Source: Mumia sp050632745
GTDB taxonomy: Bacteria > Actinomycetota > Actinomycetes > Propionibacteriales > Nocardioidaceae
Direction: 5' to 3'
Assembly: GCF_050632745.1 (NCBI RefSeq)
Contig: NZ_JBODSD010000001.1
Coordinates: forward strand, 186,001 to 250,000
Length of the DNA stretch: 64,000 bases
The first letter of the stretch is position 1. Every line of letters begins with the position of its first letter. Positions 33,293-41,256 of this stretch are shown piece after piece. The position numbers and the translations under genes were made by a program. The notes beneath the pieces are model-generated. The model saw only the letters and a program-made list of their open reading frames with translations, had not been told where the DNA came from and made no database searches.

Positions 33293-34012
33293 ATGGGGAT
33301 GGAGATCGCGGAGCGGCAGTCGGACTCGCCGTACGTCGAGCGCGTCTGGCGCAGCCGCACCGCGGGCGTGAGCCGCATGACCTCGATCGCCACGTCCCAC
33401 AAGGAGCTCGTGGTGTGGGAGCACGAGGGCAGCCTCCACGTCAGCATGCGCGGCCCGGAGACGGTGGCGACGAGCGCGGACGTCCCCGACGGCTCGGACT
33501 CGTTCGGGATCGTCTTCGGTCACGGGGCGTCGATGCCGCACCTCGCGATGGCGCGGCTCGTCGACGCCGACCTCGAGAGCCCGCACGTCTCCCGAGGCGC
33601 GTTCGTGCTCCGGGGCGAGGAGTGGGAGGTGCCGACGTACGACAACGCCGAGGTGTTCATCGACCGGCTCGTGCGCGACGGCGTCCTCGTGCGCGACCCG
33701 CTCGTCGACGAGGTGGTCGCGGGGGACGCGGCGCCGCTCGGTGCCCGCTCGATCCAGCGTCGCGTCGCCGCAGCCACCGGGCTGACCCAGGGCGCGATCC
33801 GCCAGATCGAGCGCGCGCGACAGGCCGCCCTGCTCCTGCGCGAGGGCACGACCGCCCTCGAGGTCGTGCACCGGCTCGGCTACTACGACCAGCCTCACCT
33901 GGCGCGCTCGCTCACCCGGTTCGTCGGGCGGACGGCGACCCAGCTGAGGCGCTCGGACACCCCGGAGCCCTTGTCGCTCCTGTACAAGACCGACGGCCTC
34001 CGCGGTTCCTAG
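33293..34012 (+). CDS. AraC family transcriptional regulator
   Basis: A 239-aa regulator. The N-terminal 140 residues form a DUF6597-like ligand or cupin-type domain, and the C-terminal part carries the AraC double helix-turn-helix, with EVVHRLGYYDQPHLARSLTRFVG as the second, more conserved unit. The start is ATG 33293 (or 33299). It is divergent from the nitroreductase gene and co-directional with the DHFR-like gene 58 bp later, so it may control either; the effector is unknown. Confidence 0.87.
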   Translation: MGMEIAERQSDSPYVERVWRSRTAGVSRMTSIATSHKELVVWEHEGSLHVSMRGPETVATSADVPDGSDSFGIVFGHGASMPHLAMARLVDADLESPHVSRGAFVLRGEEWEVPTYDNAEVFIDRLVRDGVLVRDPLVDEVVAGDAAPLGARSIQRRVAAATGLTQGAIRQIERARQAALLLREGTTALEVVHRLGYYDQPHLARSLTRFVGRTATQLRRSDTPEPLSLLYKTDGLRGS

Positions 34013-34070
34013 CGTGGGACCACCCGGCCGCACACGGCGCCGCCGGACCGACGCAGGAGGACCGACCGAC

Positions 34071-34604
34071 ATGGGCACCATCACCGCCAACTTCTTCATC
34101 GCCCTCGACGGGGTCGTGGAAGCGCCCGACCAGTGGCACTTCCCGTACTTCGACGACGACATGGGCGCCGTGGTCGGCGCCGGGCTGGACTCGACCGAGG
34201 CCTTCCTGATGGGACGCACGCTGTACGACGAGTGGGCCGCCTACTGGCCGGGCAGCGACGACGAGCCGGCCGCGTTCTTCAACGCCGTGCCGAAGTACGT
34301 CATCTCGAGCTCGCTCGAGAACCCGTCCTGGAACAACACCACGGTCGTCCCGGGAGACGCGGCCGCCGTGCAGCGGCTCAAGAAGGAGGTCGAGGGAGAC
34401 ATCGGGATGTCCGGCAGCGCGACGACCGTGCGGTGGCTCCTCGCCGAGGGGCTCCTCGACCAGCTCCGGCTGCTGGTGCACCCGATCGTCGTGGGCCACG
34501 GGCAGCGGTTGTTCGAGGACGGTCCGACGCACCCGCTCCGGCTGGTCGACAGCGCCACGCTGTCGTCCGGGGTGCTCTCGCTGCTGTACGCGCCCGCGTC
34601 CTGA
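34071..34604 (+). CDS. Dihydrofolate reductase family (RibD C-terminal-like) protein
   Basis: A 177-aa protein with the RibD_C/DHFR-like fold pattern: NFFIALDGVVEAPDQWHFPYF at the start, FLMGRTLYDEWAAYWP, the nucleotide loop DIGMSGSATTVRWLLAEGLLD, and HPIVVGHGQRLF. Stand-alone members are common in actinomycetes and usually of unknown substrate; true folate activity is unlikely. CAGGAGGACCG precedes the ATG. It ends before a 16-bp stem-loop. Confidence 0.88.
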   Translation: MGTITANFFIALDGVVEAPDQWHFPYFDDDMGAVVGAGLDSTEAFLMGRTLYDEWAAYWPGSDDEPAAFFNAVPKYVISSSLENPSWNNTTVVPGDAAAVQRLKKEVEGDIGMSGSATTVRWLLAEGLLDQLRLLVHPIVVGHGQRLFEDGPTHPLRLVDSATLSSGVLSLLYAPAS

Positions 34605-34624
34605 CGGCGCTGGCCGCACACACG

Positions 34625-34661
34625 AACGAGGCCCGGATCCGCTGGGGATCCGGGCCTCGTT
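34625..34661. terminator. Stem-loop terminator, 16-bp stem
   Basis: AACGAGGCCCGGATCC (34625-34640) pairs exactly with 34646-34661 around gctgg. It lies between the DHFR-like gene and the 3' end of the convergent tRNA-Asp gene and can end both transcripts. Confidence 0.85.
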
Positions 34662-34663
34662 GC

Positions 34664-34740
34664 TGGCGACCCTGACGAGACTCGAACTCGCGACCTCCGC
34701 CGTGACAGGGCGGCGCGCTAACCAACTGCGCCACAGGGCC
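34664..34740 (-). tRNA. tRNA-Asp (GTC)
   Basis: A 77-nt minus-strand cloverleaf including an encoded CCA. Acceptor GGCCCTG/CAGGGTC with one G-T pair, discriminator G, D-arm GCGC/GCGC, anticodon loop CTGTCAC in stem CCGCC/GGCGG (anticodon GTC), T-arm GCGAG-TTCGAGT-CTCGT. Confidence 0.97.
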
Positions 34741-34845
34741 AATCTTCAGTTGTCACCGCTCAGCGGTGCGAGCACCACTTTAGCGGACGCCTTCGGCGAC
34801 TCCAAAACGGGGGTCCCCCTTCTGGGTCGACTGCCCTGGAGCCGG

Positions 34846-35469
34846 TCAGAACCGCTCGACGAGGAGGACGGCGCCGACCACGACCATAGCCGCTCCGGAC
34901 ACCCGCGAGACCACCCGCGCCGCGGTCGGGGTCGAGCGGAGCACGGCCCGCGTCGCGTACCCGAGCGTCAGGTAGAACGCCACGCAGGTGACGATCCAGA
35001 GCACGCCGAGGACCGTGATCTGCAGGGAGAACGGCCAGCCGTGGCGCGGGTCGGCGAACTGCGGCAGCAGGGCGACGAAGACGAGGACGCCCTTCGGGTT
35101 CAGCCCGCTCACCCCGATGCCCCGCGCGATGCGCGGCCACGGCGGGGTCTCGCCGGCGGGACCGGTCGCGGTGTCTGCCGCGACCGAGGTGGCGGGGCGG
35201 GCCAGGAGCCGGACGCCGAGATAGGCGAGGTACGCGCCGCCGGCGACCGTGATCGCCGTGAGCAGCGCGGGCGTCTCCGCGACGAGGGCGCCGACCCCGA
35301 GCGCCACCGCGGCGGTCAGGAGGACGTACCCGAGCGCGAGCCCGGTGACGGCGGGGACGACGGAACGGTCGCGCAGGCCCGAGGCCAGCGTGTACGCCCA
35401 GTCCGGTCCCGGCACCGCGACGACCGCGACCACGAAGCCCCAGTAGGCCACGAGCACGAGCGGGTCCAT
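34846..35469 (-). CDS. LysE/RhtB family amino-acid exporter
   Basis: A 207-aa inner-membrane protein with six hydrophobic segments. The LysE/RhtB landmarks are VPGPDWAYTLASGLRDRS at the first loop, GGAYLAYLGVRLL, and SGLNPKGVLVFVALLPQF. Such proteins export amino acids (Leu, Thr, homoserine, Lys). The start at 35469 follows AAGGAGGACGGCG. It is divergent from an Lrp/AsnC regulator, a common arrangement in which the regulator senses the amino acid and switches on export. Confidence 0.9.
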   Translation of the reverse strand: MDPLVLVAYWGFVVAVVAVPGPDWAYTLASGLRDRSVVPAVTGLALGYVLLTAAVALGVGALVAETPALLTAITVAGGAYLAYLGVRLLARPATSVAADTATGPAGETPPWPRIARGIGVSGLNPKGVLVFVALLPQFADPRHGWPFSLQITVLGVLWIVTCVAFYLTLGYATRAVLRSTPTAARVVSRVSGAAMVVVGAVLLVERF

Positions 35470-35582
35470 CGCCGTCCTCCTTCGCGCCCAGGTGCCTGTC
35501 CCCGGCAAGGCTAGAGCGGTTCCGCCAGGAGGTGCTGCCGAGTCTCGCGCCGTGCAGCCTGTTCTGTGGAAGGATCTTGCCC

Positions 35583-36035
35583 ATGGACCGGACGGACAGG
35601 GAGATCCTTGCGGAGCTGCAGCGCGACGGGCGGCAGAGCCTGACCGACCTGGCGCAGCGCGTACGCCTCAGCCTGTCCCCGACCCACCGCCGCGTGCGCG
35701 AGCTCGAGCGCAGCGGAGCGATCCGCGGCTATCGTGCGGTGGTCGACCCGGAGGCGCTCGGGCTCACCTTCGAGGCGCTGGTGTTCGTGACGATGCGGCA
35801 GGAGGACCGCGACACGCTCCTCGGCTTCGAGCGGGCGGTCTCGGCGGTGCCGAACGTGCTGCTCGCGCAGCGTCTGTTCGGCGACCCGGACTACCTGCTG
35901 CGGATCGTGACCGCCGACCTGGCGGCGTACGCGCAGCTCGAGGACGACGTGCTCTCGGCGCTGCCCGGCGTCCTGCGGCTCAACTCGACGCTGGTGATGA
36001 AGCGGGTGGTCGACGACCGCCCGCTCCCGACCTGA
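35583..36035 (+). CDS. Lrp/AsnC family transcriptional regulator
   Basis: A 150-aa regulator with an N-terminal helix-turn-helix (MDRTDREILAELQRDGRQSL, then SLSPTHRRVRELERSG) and a C-terminal RAM/ACT ligand domain (FEALVFVTMRQEDR, FGDPDYLLRIVTADL). Members form octamers that respond to amino acids. It is divergent from the LysE-type exporter, which is its probable target; the 113-bp intergenic region should hold its binding sites, though I see no clear palindrome. ATG 35583 gives the normal family length. Confidence 0.92.
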   Translation: MDRTDREILAELQRDGRQSLTDLAQRVRLSLSPTHRRVRELERSGAIRGYRAVVDPEALGLTFEALVFVTMRQEDRDTLLGFERAVSAVPNVLLAQRLFGDPDYLLRIVTADLAAYAQLEDDVLSALPGVLRLNSTLVMKRVVDDRPLPT

Positions 36036-36050
36036 GGTCGGGGCGAGGGG

Positions 36051-36126
36051 TGGTACCCCCTACGGGATTCGAACCCGCGCTACCGCCTTGAAAGGGCGGC
36101 GTCCTAGGCCGCTAGACGAAGGGGGC
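36051..36126 (-). tRNA. tRNA-Glu (TTC)
   Basis: A 76-nt minus-strand cloverleaf with encoded CCA. Acceptor GCCCCCT/AGGGGGT, discriminator A, D-stem GTCT/GGAC, anticodon stem CCGCC/GGCGG with loop CTTTCAA (anticodon TTC), T-arm GCGGG-TTCGAAT-CCCGT. Confidence 0.97.
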
Positions 36127-36232
36127 GCCCCGCACGCGTTCACCACGGTGCGGACGGTTCATCGTACGGGCAGCGCCGTGCGGCCGCCAAAGCCGGGGAC
36201 GGACCGCTGGCACGCTCCGGCAGACTGGACCT

Positions 36233-36583
36233 GTGATGGACATGTCGCCGGACCGCTTCGCCGAGCTCGTGGAGCAGGCGTTCGACGCGCTGCCCGAGGA
36301 TCTCACCGGCCTGCTCGAGAACGTCGTGCTGCTGATCGAGGACGATGCACCCGCGGACGACCCGACGCTGCTCGGCCTCTACGACGGCATCCCGGTCACC
36401 GAGCGCACCAGCGCGTACGGCGGGGTGCTGCCCGACCGCATCACGATCTACCGCAACCCGACCCTCGCGATCTGTGACGAGGAGGAGGACGTGGTCGAGG
36501 AGGTCGGCATCACGGTCGCGCACGAGATCGCGCACTACTTCGGGATCGACGACGACCGGCTGCACGAGCTGGGGTACGCATGA
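36233..36583 (+). CDS. Metallopeptidase family protein (zincin-like)
   Basis: A 116-aa protein of the small actinobacterial zincin family. The motif TVAHEIAHYFGIDDDRLHELGY provides HExxH plus a downstream acidic/His ligand region, and the preceding acidic FAELVEQAFDALPEDL is typical. The start may be GTG 36233, ATG 36236 or ATG 36242; a CAGACT -10-like element (36221-36226) 6 nt before 36233 favours a leaderless GTG. The stop overlaps the pirin-like gene by 4 nt. Substrate unknown. Confidence 0.87.
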   Translation: MMDMSPDRFAELVEQAFDALPEDLTGLLENVVLLIEDDAPADDPTLLGLYDGIPVTERTSAYGGVLPDRITIYRNPTLAICDEEEDVVEEVGITVAHEIAHYFGIDDDRLHELGYA

Positions 36584-37368
36584 GCGGTCCCGACCCGCTC
36601 CGCTCGCGGGTCCGCCGCTGGCTGGGCGAGCGCCGCGGGTCGGAACCCGGGCGCGACCTGGAGGTGGTCCGGTCCGACGCGCGGTACGAGACGCGCCGCG
36701 ACGGCATCACGACCCGGCACAGCTTCTCGTACGGGGACCACTACGACCCGGACAACCTCGCGTTCGGTCCGCTGCGCGCGGTCAACGAGGAGCTGCTGGA
36801 TCCGGGTGCCGGCTACGCGAGCCACCGGCACAGCGACGTCGAGATCGTGACCTGGGTGCTCGACGGTGCGCTCGCGCACGAGGACTCGACCGGCACGCGC
36901 GGCGTGATCCGTCCCGGTGAGGTGCAGCACGTGAGCGCGCGGGCCGGCGTCGAGCACACCGAGCGCAACGCGTCGGCGACCGAGCCGCTGCGGTTCCTGC
37001 AGATGATGCTCGTCCCGTCCGACGCCGAGCTCGCCGACCCGGACCCGGGACCGCCGGCGTACCGGCAGTGGGACCTCCAGGGCGCCCGCGGCTACCTCCT
37101 CGACGTGCTGCGTCTGCGCGACGGGATCACGCTGCACGCGGCGCTGCTCGACGCCGGTGACGAGGTGGCGCTGCCCGAGGACGGCGACGTGCACCTCCAG
37201 GTGACGCGCGGCCGGGTCGACGCCGCGGGCCACGTGCTCGAGGCCGGCGACGTGCTGCGTGCGCGGGGGACGGGACCACTGACCGTGAGGGCGGTCACGT
37301 CGTCCGAGATACTGGCCTGGCACGTCAGCAGGCCCCGTGTCCCCGCCCATGATCCAGGAGCAGCGTGA
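36580..37368 (+). CDS. Pirin family protein
   Basis: A 262-aa bicupin. The N-terminal cupin holds the metal-binding set HRHSDVEIVTWVLDG, and the surrounding RHSFSYGDHYDPDNLAFG and VQHVSARAGVEHTERN match pirin/YhhW. Members can have quercetin dioxygenase activity or act as regulators; the role here is unknown. Its ATG overlaps the metallopeptidase stop and its stop overlaps the aroQ start, so three genes form one tightly coupled operon. Confidence 0.9.
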   Translation: MSGPDPLRSRVRRWLGERRGSEPGRDLEVVRSDARYETRRDGITTRHSFSYGDHYDPDNLAFGPLRAVNEELLDPGAGYASHRHSDVEIVTWVLDGALAHEDSTGTRGVIRPGEVQHVSARAGVEHTERNASATEPLRFLQMMLVPSDAELADPDPGPPAYRQWDLQGARGYLLDVLRLRDGITLHAALLDAGDEVALPEDGDVHLQVTRGRVDAAGHVLEAGDVLRARGTGPLTVRAVTSSEILAWHVSRPRVPAHDPGAA

Positions 37369-37790
37369 TGTCCACCGTCCTCGTCCTGAACGGCCCCAAC
37401 CTCAACCGCCTCGGCCTGCGCGAGCCGACGATCTACGGCGACCGGACGTACGACGACCTCGTCGCGCTGTGCCACGCGACCGGAGCCGAGCTCGGCATCA
37501 CCGTCGACGTGCGGCAGACCAACAGCGAGGCGGAGATGATCGGCTGGCTGCACGACGCGGCCGACGCAGGGCACGCCGTCGTCATCAACGCCGGTGCGTG
37601 GACGCACACGTCGGTCGCGATCCGTGACGCCGCCGCGATGCTGACCGCGCCGATGATCGAGGTGCACATCACCAACGTGCACACGCGTGAGGAGTTCCGT
37701 CACCACTCGTACCTGTCGGCGGTGGCGACCGGCGTGATCGTCGGGCTCGGCTTCGAGGGCTACGTCGCCGCGCTGCGCTTCGTCGCGTAG
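37365..37790 (+). CDS. aroQ: Type II 3-dehydroquinate dehydratase
   Basis: A 141-aa enzyme of the shikimate pathway converting 3-dehydroquinate to 3-dehydroshikimate. The type II landmarks are GPNLNRLGLREPTIYG (with catalytic Tyr), INAGAWTHTSVAIRDA and EVHITNVHTREEFRHHSYLS (catalytic His). GTG 37365 overlaps the pirin stop (GTGA); ATG 37368 is an alternative. CCAGGAGCAGC precedes it. It is separated from other aro genes, at the end of an unrelated operon. Confidence 0.95.
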   Translation: MMSTVLVLNGPNLNRLGLREPTIYGDRTYDDLVALCHATGAELGITVDVRQTNSEAEMIGWLHDAADAGHAVVINAGAWTHTSVAIRDAAAMLTAPMIEVHITNVHTREEFRHHSYLSAVATGVIVGLGFEGYVAALRFVA

Positions 37791-37883
37791 GCGAGAGCGC
37801 GCAGCGTACTCCTCCCGATCCTGGGTCAGACAATGCGGACACCCGCCTAGCGAGCGTCGGTGCTCGTGCTTAGTCTGAGCACC

Positions 37884-39305
37884 GTGAGCGACCTCGTCGG
37901 ACACCATGCCCACGACGACGCCGTGCGCAGGCTCAAGGCCTCGTACGACGCCATCCCCGACGGTGCGCCCGTGCGGCTCGCCAAGCGCACGACCAACCTC
38001 TTCCGTCCGCGCGACGCCACCGACGCGCCCGGGCTCGACGTCAGCGGGCTCACCGGGGTCGTGAGCGTCGACGTGGATCCGACCACCGGCGAGGCGACCG
38101 CCGACGTGCAGGGCATGTGCACCTACGAGGACCTCGTCGCGGTGACGCTCGCGCGCGGCTACATGCCGTACGTCGTGCCGCAGCTGCGCACGATCACGCT
38201 CGGCGGCGCGGTCACCGGTCTCGGCATCGAGTCGACGTCGTTCCGCAACGGGCTGCCGCACGAGTCCGTGGTGGAGATGGACGTCTTCACCGGCGCGGGC
38301 GAGGTCGTCACGTGCAGCCGGGAGGAGCACAGCGACCTCTTCTTCGCGTTCCCCAACTCCTACGGCACGCTCGGCTACACGACACGCATCCGCATCCTGC
38401 TCGAGAAGGTCCCCGGGTGGGTGCGGCTGCGACACCTCCGCTTCGACGACGCGCAGTCCGCCTCCGTCGCGATCGCGCGCATCGTCGCCGACCGCAGCCA
38501 CGACGGCGTGCGCGTCGACGCGATCGACGGCACCGCGTTCAGCCCCGGCGAGATCTACCTGACGCTCGCCGAGCTGACCGACGCTGACCCGACCCGTGAA
38601 GGGCAGGAGGTCAGCGACTACACCGGCCAGAAGATCTACTACCGCTCGCTGCGGGAGCGCAGCACCGACGTGCTCACGACGCACGACTACCTCTGGCGCT
38701 GGGACACCGACTGGTTCTGGTGCAGTGGTGCGTTCGGCGCGCAAAATCCGTTGATCCGGCGGGTGTGGCCGCGGAAGTATCGCCGGAGTGATGTGTTCCA
38801 GCGGATCGTCGGTCTCGACACGCGCTACGGACTGGCGCACCGGCTCGACCGCCTCAAGCGCAACGGCATCGCAAAGCGGGAGCGCGTGATCCAGGACATC
38901 GAGGTGGCGGTGGACCGGCTGCCCGAGTTCCTCGCCTGGTTCGACGCCGAGGTCGGGATGCGGCCCGTGTGGCTGTGCCCGCTGCGCCTGCGCGAGCCGG
39001 GTGGTCCGGGCACCGCGACGCGATGGCCGCTCTACCCGCTCGAGCCCGGCACGACGTACGTCAACGTCGGGTTCTGGGGCACGGTCGCCGTGCCGGAGGA
39101 CGCACCGGCGGGTCTCGTCAACCGGCGCGTCGAGGAGAAGGTGCACGCGCTCGGCGGCCACAAGTCGCTCTACTCCGAGGCGTTCTACGACGCCGAGACC
39201 TTCGCAGACCTCTACAACCTGCCCCACCTCGCCGAGGTGAAGGCTACGTACGACCCCAAGGACCGGTTGACCGGCCTGTACGAGAAAGCGGTGAAGCGGC
39301 GATGA
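37884..39305 (+). CDS. tmsA: FAD-binding oxidoreductase, TmsA-like (10-methylene to 10-methyl fatty acid reductase)
   Basis: A 473-aa FAD-linked protein of the DHCR24-like group. The FAD_binding_4 region shows VVPQLRTITLGGAVTGLGIES and PNSYGTLGYTTRI. It overlaps by 4 nt a cyclopropane-synthase-like methyltransferase; this pair (tmsA/tmsB, in mycobacteria Rv0449c with ufaA1) makes 10-methylstearic (tuberculostearic) acid, this enzyme reducing the 10-methylene intermediate on membrane lipids. I chose GTG 37884, 7 nt after a TAGTCT -10 element (leaderless), over GTG 37860. A short block near 38742-38800 uses rare A/T-ending codons (CAA AAT, TTG, TAT, AGT GAT), unlike the rest. Gene name by family and context. 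Confidence 0.82.
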   Translation: MSDLVGHHAHDDAVRRLKASYDAIPDGAPVRLAKRTTNLFRPRDATDAPGLDVSGLTGVVSVDVDPTTGEATADVQGMCTYEDLVAVTLARGYMPYVVPQLRTITLGGAVTGLGIESTSFRNGLPHESVVEMDVFTGAGEVVTCSREEHSDLFFAFPNSYGTLGYTTRIRILLEKVPGWVRLRHLRFDDAQSASVAIARIVADRSHDGVRVDAIDGTAFSPGEIYLTLAELTDADPTREGQEVSDYTGQKIYYRSLRERSTDVLTTHDYLWRWDTDWFWCSGAFGAQNPLIRRVWPRKYRRSDVFQRIVGLDTRYGLAHRLDRLKRNGIAKRERVIQDIEVAVDRLPEFLAWFDAEVGMRPVWLCPLRLREPGGPGTATRWPLYPLEPGTTYVNVGFWGTVAVPEDAPAGLVNRRVEEKVHALGGHKSLYSEAFYDAETFADLYNLPHLAEVKATYDPKDRLTGLYEKAVKRR

Positions 39306-40594
39306 CGATCACGACCAAGTCCTCGATCACGCTCGGCGAGGCCATCGAGCGCCTGGTGCCGGGCGGGCTCTCGTTCCGGTTCGAAGCCTACGACGGCAGC
39401 AGCGCCGGTCCGCCGGACGCACCGATCACGGTCCGCATCGTCAACGAGCGCGGCCTGTCCTACATCATGAGCGCCCCCGGCGACCTCGGGCTCGCACGCG
39501 CGTACGTCACCGGCGACCTCGAGATCGACGGCGCGCACCCCGGCGACCCGTACGACGCGCTCGTGCACCTTCTCGACAAGACGCGCCTGCGCGCCCCGTC
39601 GGCGACGGAGACGTTCCGCATCGTGAAGGCGCTCGGCCTGTCGCACCTCCTCCCGCCGCCGCCCCCGCCGCAGGAGCACCTGCCGCGCTGGCGTCGCGCG
39701 CTGGAGGGCCTGCGCCACTCCAAGAACCGCGACGCCGTCGCGATCCACCACCACTACGACGTGTCCAACCGCTTCTACGAGCTGGTGCTGGGCCCGTCGA
39801 TGACCTACACGTGCGCAGTGTTCCCGAAGGCCGACTCGTCGCTCGAGGAGGCGCAGTTCGAGAAGTACGACCTGGTGTGCCGCAAGCTCGACCTGCAGCC
39901 CGGTCAGCGCCTGCTCGACATCGGCTGCGGGTGGGGTGGCATGGTGCGCCACGCCGCGAAGCACTACGGCGTCAAGGTCATCGGCGTGACGCTGTCGGAG
40001 CAGCAGGCGCAGTGGGCGCAGGAGGCGATCGTCCGCGAGGGCCTCTCCGACCTCGCGGAGGTGCGGTTCTCCGACTACCGCGACGTGCCGGAGACCGGGT
40101 TCGACGCCATCAGCTCGATCGGCCTCACCGAGCACATCGGCGTGCACAACTACCCGGCCTACTTCTCCTTCATCCGCGACCACCTCAAGGTCGGCGGGCG
40201 CATGCTCAACCACTGCATCACGCGTCCCGACAACCGTGCTCGCGCCACCGCGGGGCAGTTCATCGACCGCTACGTGTTCCCCGACGGCGAGCTCACGGGC
40301 TCCGGCCGGATCATCACCGAGGTGCAGGACGTCGGCCTCGAGGTGCAGCACGAGGAGAACCTCCGTCAGCACTACGCGATGACGCTGCGCGACTGGAACC
40401 GCAACCTCGTGGACAACTGGGACGAGGCCGTCGCCGAGGTCGGCATCGGCACCGCGAAGGTCTGGGGCCTCTACATGGCCGGGTCGCGCCTCGGCTTCGA
40501 GCGCAACAGCATCCAGCTGCACCACGTGCTGGCGACCAAGACGGATCCGTCGGGAGCGACCGACTTCCCGCTTCGGCCGACCTGGGGGAGCTGA
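39302..40594 (+). CDS. tmsB: SAM-dependent fatty-acyl phospholipid methyltransferase, TmsB/UfaA1-like
   Basis: A 430-aa cyclopropane-fatty-acyl-phospholipid synthase relative. The N-terminal 130 residues are the extra lipid-binding domain of this subgroup, followed by a Pro-rich hinge (PPPPPPQE). The catalytic part has NRDAVAIHHHYDVSNRFYELVLG, SMTYTCAVFP and the SAM loop LLDIGCGWGGM, with the GLTEHIG and YVFPDGEL segments of the family. It should methylate C10 of oleoyl chains. ATGA overlap with the FAD partner supports a joint role in 10-methylstearate synthesis. Cyclopropanation remains an alternative if the partner were inactive. Confidence 0.87.
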   Translation: MTITTKSSITLGEAIERLVPGGLSFRFEAYDGSSAGPPDAPITVRIVNERGLSYIMSAPGDLGLARAYVTGDLEIDGAHPGDPYDALVHLLDKTRLRAPSATETFRIVKALGLSHLLPPPPPPQEHLPRWRRALEGLRHSKNRDAVAIHHHYDVSNRFYELVLGPSMTYTCAVFPKADSSLEEAQFEKYDLVCRKLDLQPGQRLLDIGCGWGGMVRHAAKHYGVKVIGVTLSEQQAQWAQEAIVREGLSDLAEVRFSDYRDVPETGFDAISSIGLTEHIGVHNYPAYFSFIRDHLKVGGRMLNHCITRPDNRARATAGQFIDRYVFPDGELTGSGRIITEVQDVGLEVQHEENLRQHYAMTLRDWNRNLVDNWDEAVAEVGIGTAKVWGLYMAGSRLGFERNSIQLHHVLATKTDPSGATDFPLRPTWGS

Positions 40595-40616
40595 CCTCCC
40601 GCTACGCTCTCGGCTC

Positions 40617-41174
40617 GTGACGACCTCATCGGATCCCACGAGCAGTGCGGTGGCGCACGACGTCGTCGGCGTCGTGCGCTACCGCTTCGAGCGGCTGCCC
40701 GTCTACGAGCGCCGGTTCACGCGCTCGATCACGGTGAACGTCGTGATGCTCGGCGTGCTGGCGGTCCTCGCGGCGGGCGCGCTCGCCCTCGTCGCCGCGC
40801 TCGGGGGCGCGGTGCTGGTCCTGGTCCCGCTCCTGCTGCTCGCCGCCGCGACGCCGGCCTGGTCGCTCGTGGCGATGCGTCGGTTCCAGCGGGGTCTGCC
40901 GCGCCGCGGAGGGCCTGATGTCGCGATCGTCGTACGCCGTTCCGGCCTCGTGATGGTGTGGCCGGATCTCGGGCCCGACCGGCCGGTGACGTTCACGTGG
41001 GGCGACCTCGCCCAGGTCGGCGTACGCGGTCCGGCTCTGCGGGTCCGTGCGCACCGGCGCCCCGCGGGGTCGTGGTGGCGGTCGGCGTTCGTGCCGCTCG
41101 ACCTCCTCGACACGCCCGTCGACCTCATCCTCCGCGACGTCCACGCGTGGTCCGGCGGCCACGTCCGCTCCTGA
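40617..41174 (+). CDS. Hypothetical membrane protein downstream of tmsAB
   Basis: A 185-aa protein with a hydrophilic N-terminus, two adjacent hydrophobic helices (about 40-85) and a cytosolic C-terminal domain of strands (VAIVVRRSGLVMVWPD, FTWGDLAQVGVRG) reminiscent of a PH-like fold. It starts with GTG 22 bp after tmsB and has its own TACGCT -10 element (40603-40608), 8 nt upstream. Some tms operons carry a third gene, tmsC, of unknown function; whether this is that gene cannot be decided from the sequence. Confidence 0.68.
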   Translation: MTTSSDPTSSAVAHDVVGVVRYRFERLPVYERRFTRSITVNVVMLGVLAVLAAGALALVAALGGAVLVLVPLLLLAAATPAWSLVAMRRFQRGLPRRGGPDVAIVVRRSGLVMVWPDLGPDRPVTFTWGDLAQVGVRGPALRVRAHRRPAGSWWRSAFVPLDLLDTPVDLILRDVHAWSGGHVRS

Positions 41175-41205
41175 CGGGCCACCGCCGCCGGTGACCAGGC
41201 GGAAC

Positions 41206-41246
41206 GACGAGACATCCGGTCCCGAAGGTGGACCGGATGTCTCGTC
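41206..41246. terminator. Stem-loop terminator, 17-bp stem
   Basis: GACGAGACATCCGGTCC (41206-41222) pairs exactly with 41230-41246 around cgaaggt. It lies between the convergent membrane-protein and MMPL genes and can terminate both. Confidence 0.87.
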
Positions 41247-41256
41247 CCGTCGCCCG

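Noticed and set aside
32350..36126. Possible genomic island attachment at the tRNA-Phe, tRNA-Asp or tRNA-Glu genes
   Set aside because: No integrase, no repeated tRNA 3' end and no composition change were seen next to any of the three.
36229..36235. Single CCTGTGA (TCACAGG complement) as a further PhoP box
   Set aside because: No second or third heptamer occurs at 11-bp spacing, and it overlaps the metallopeptidase start.
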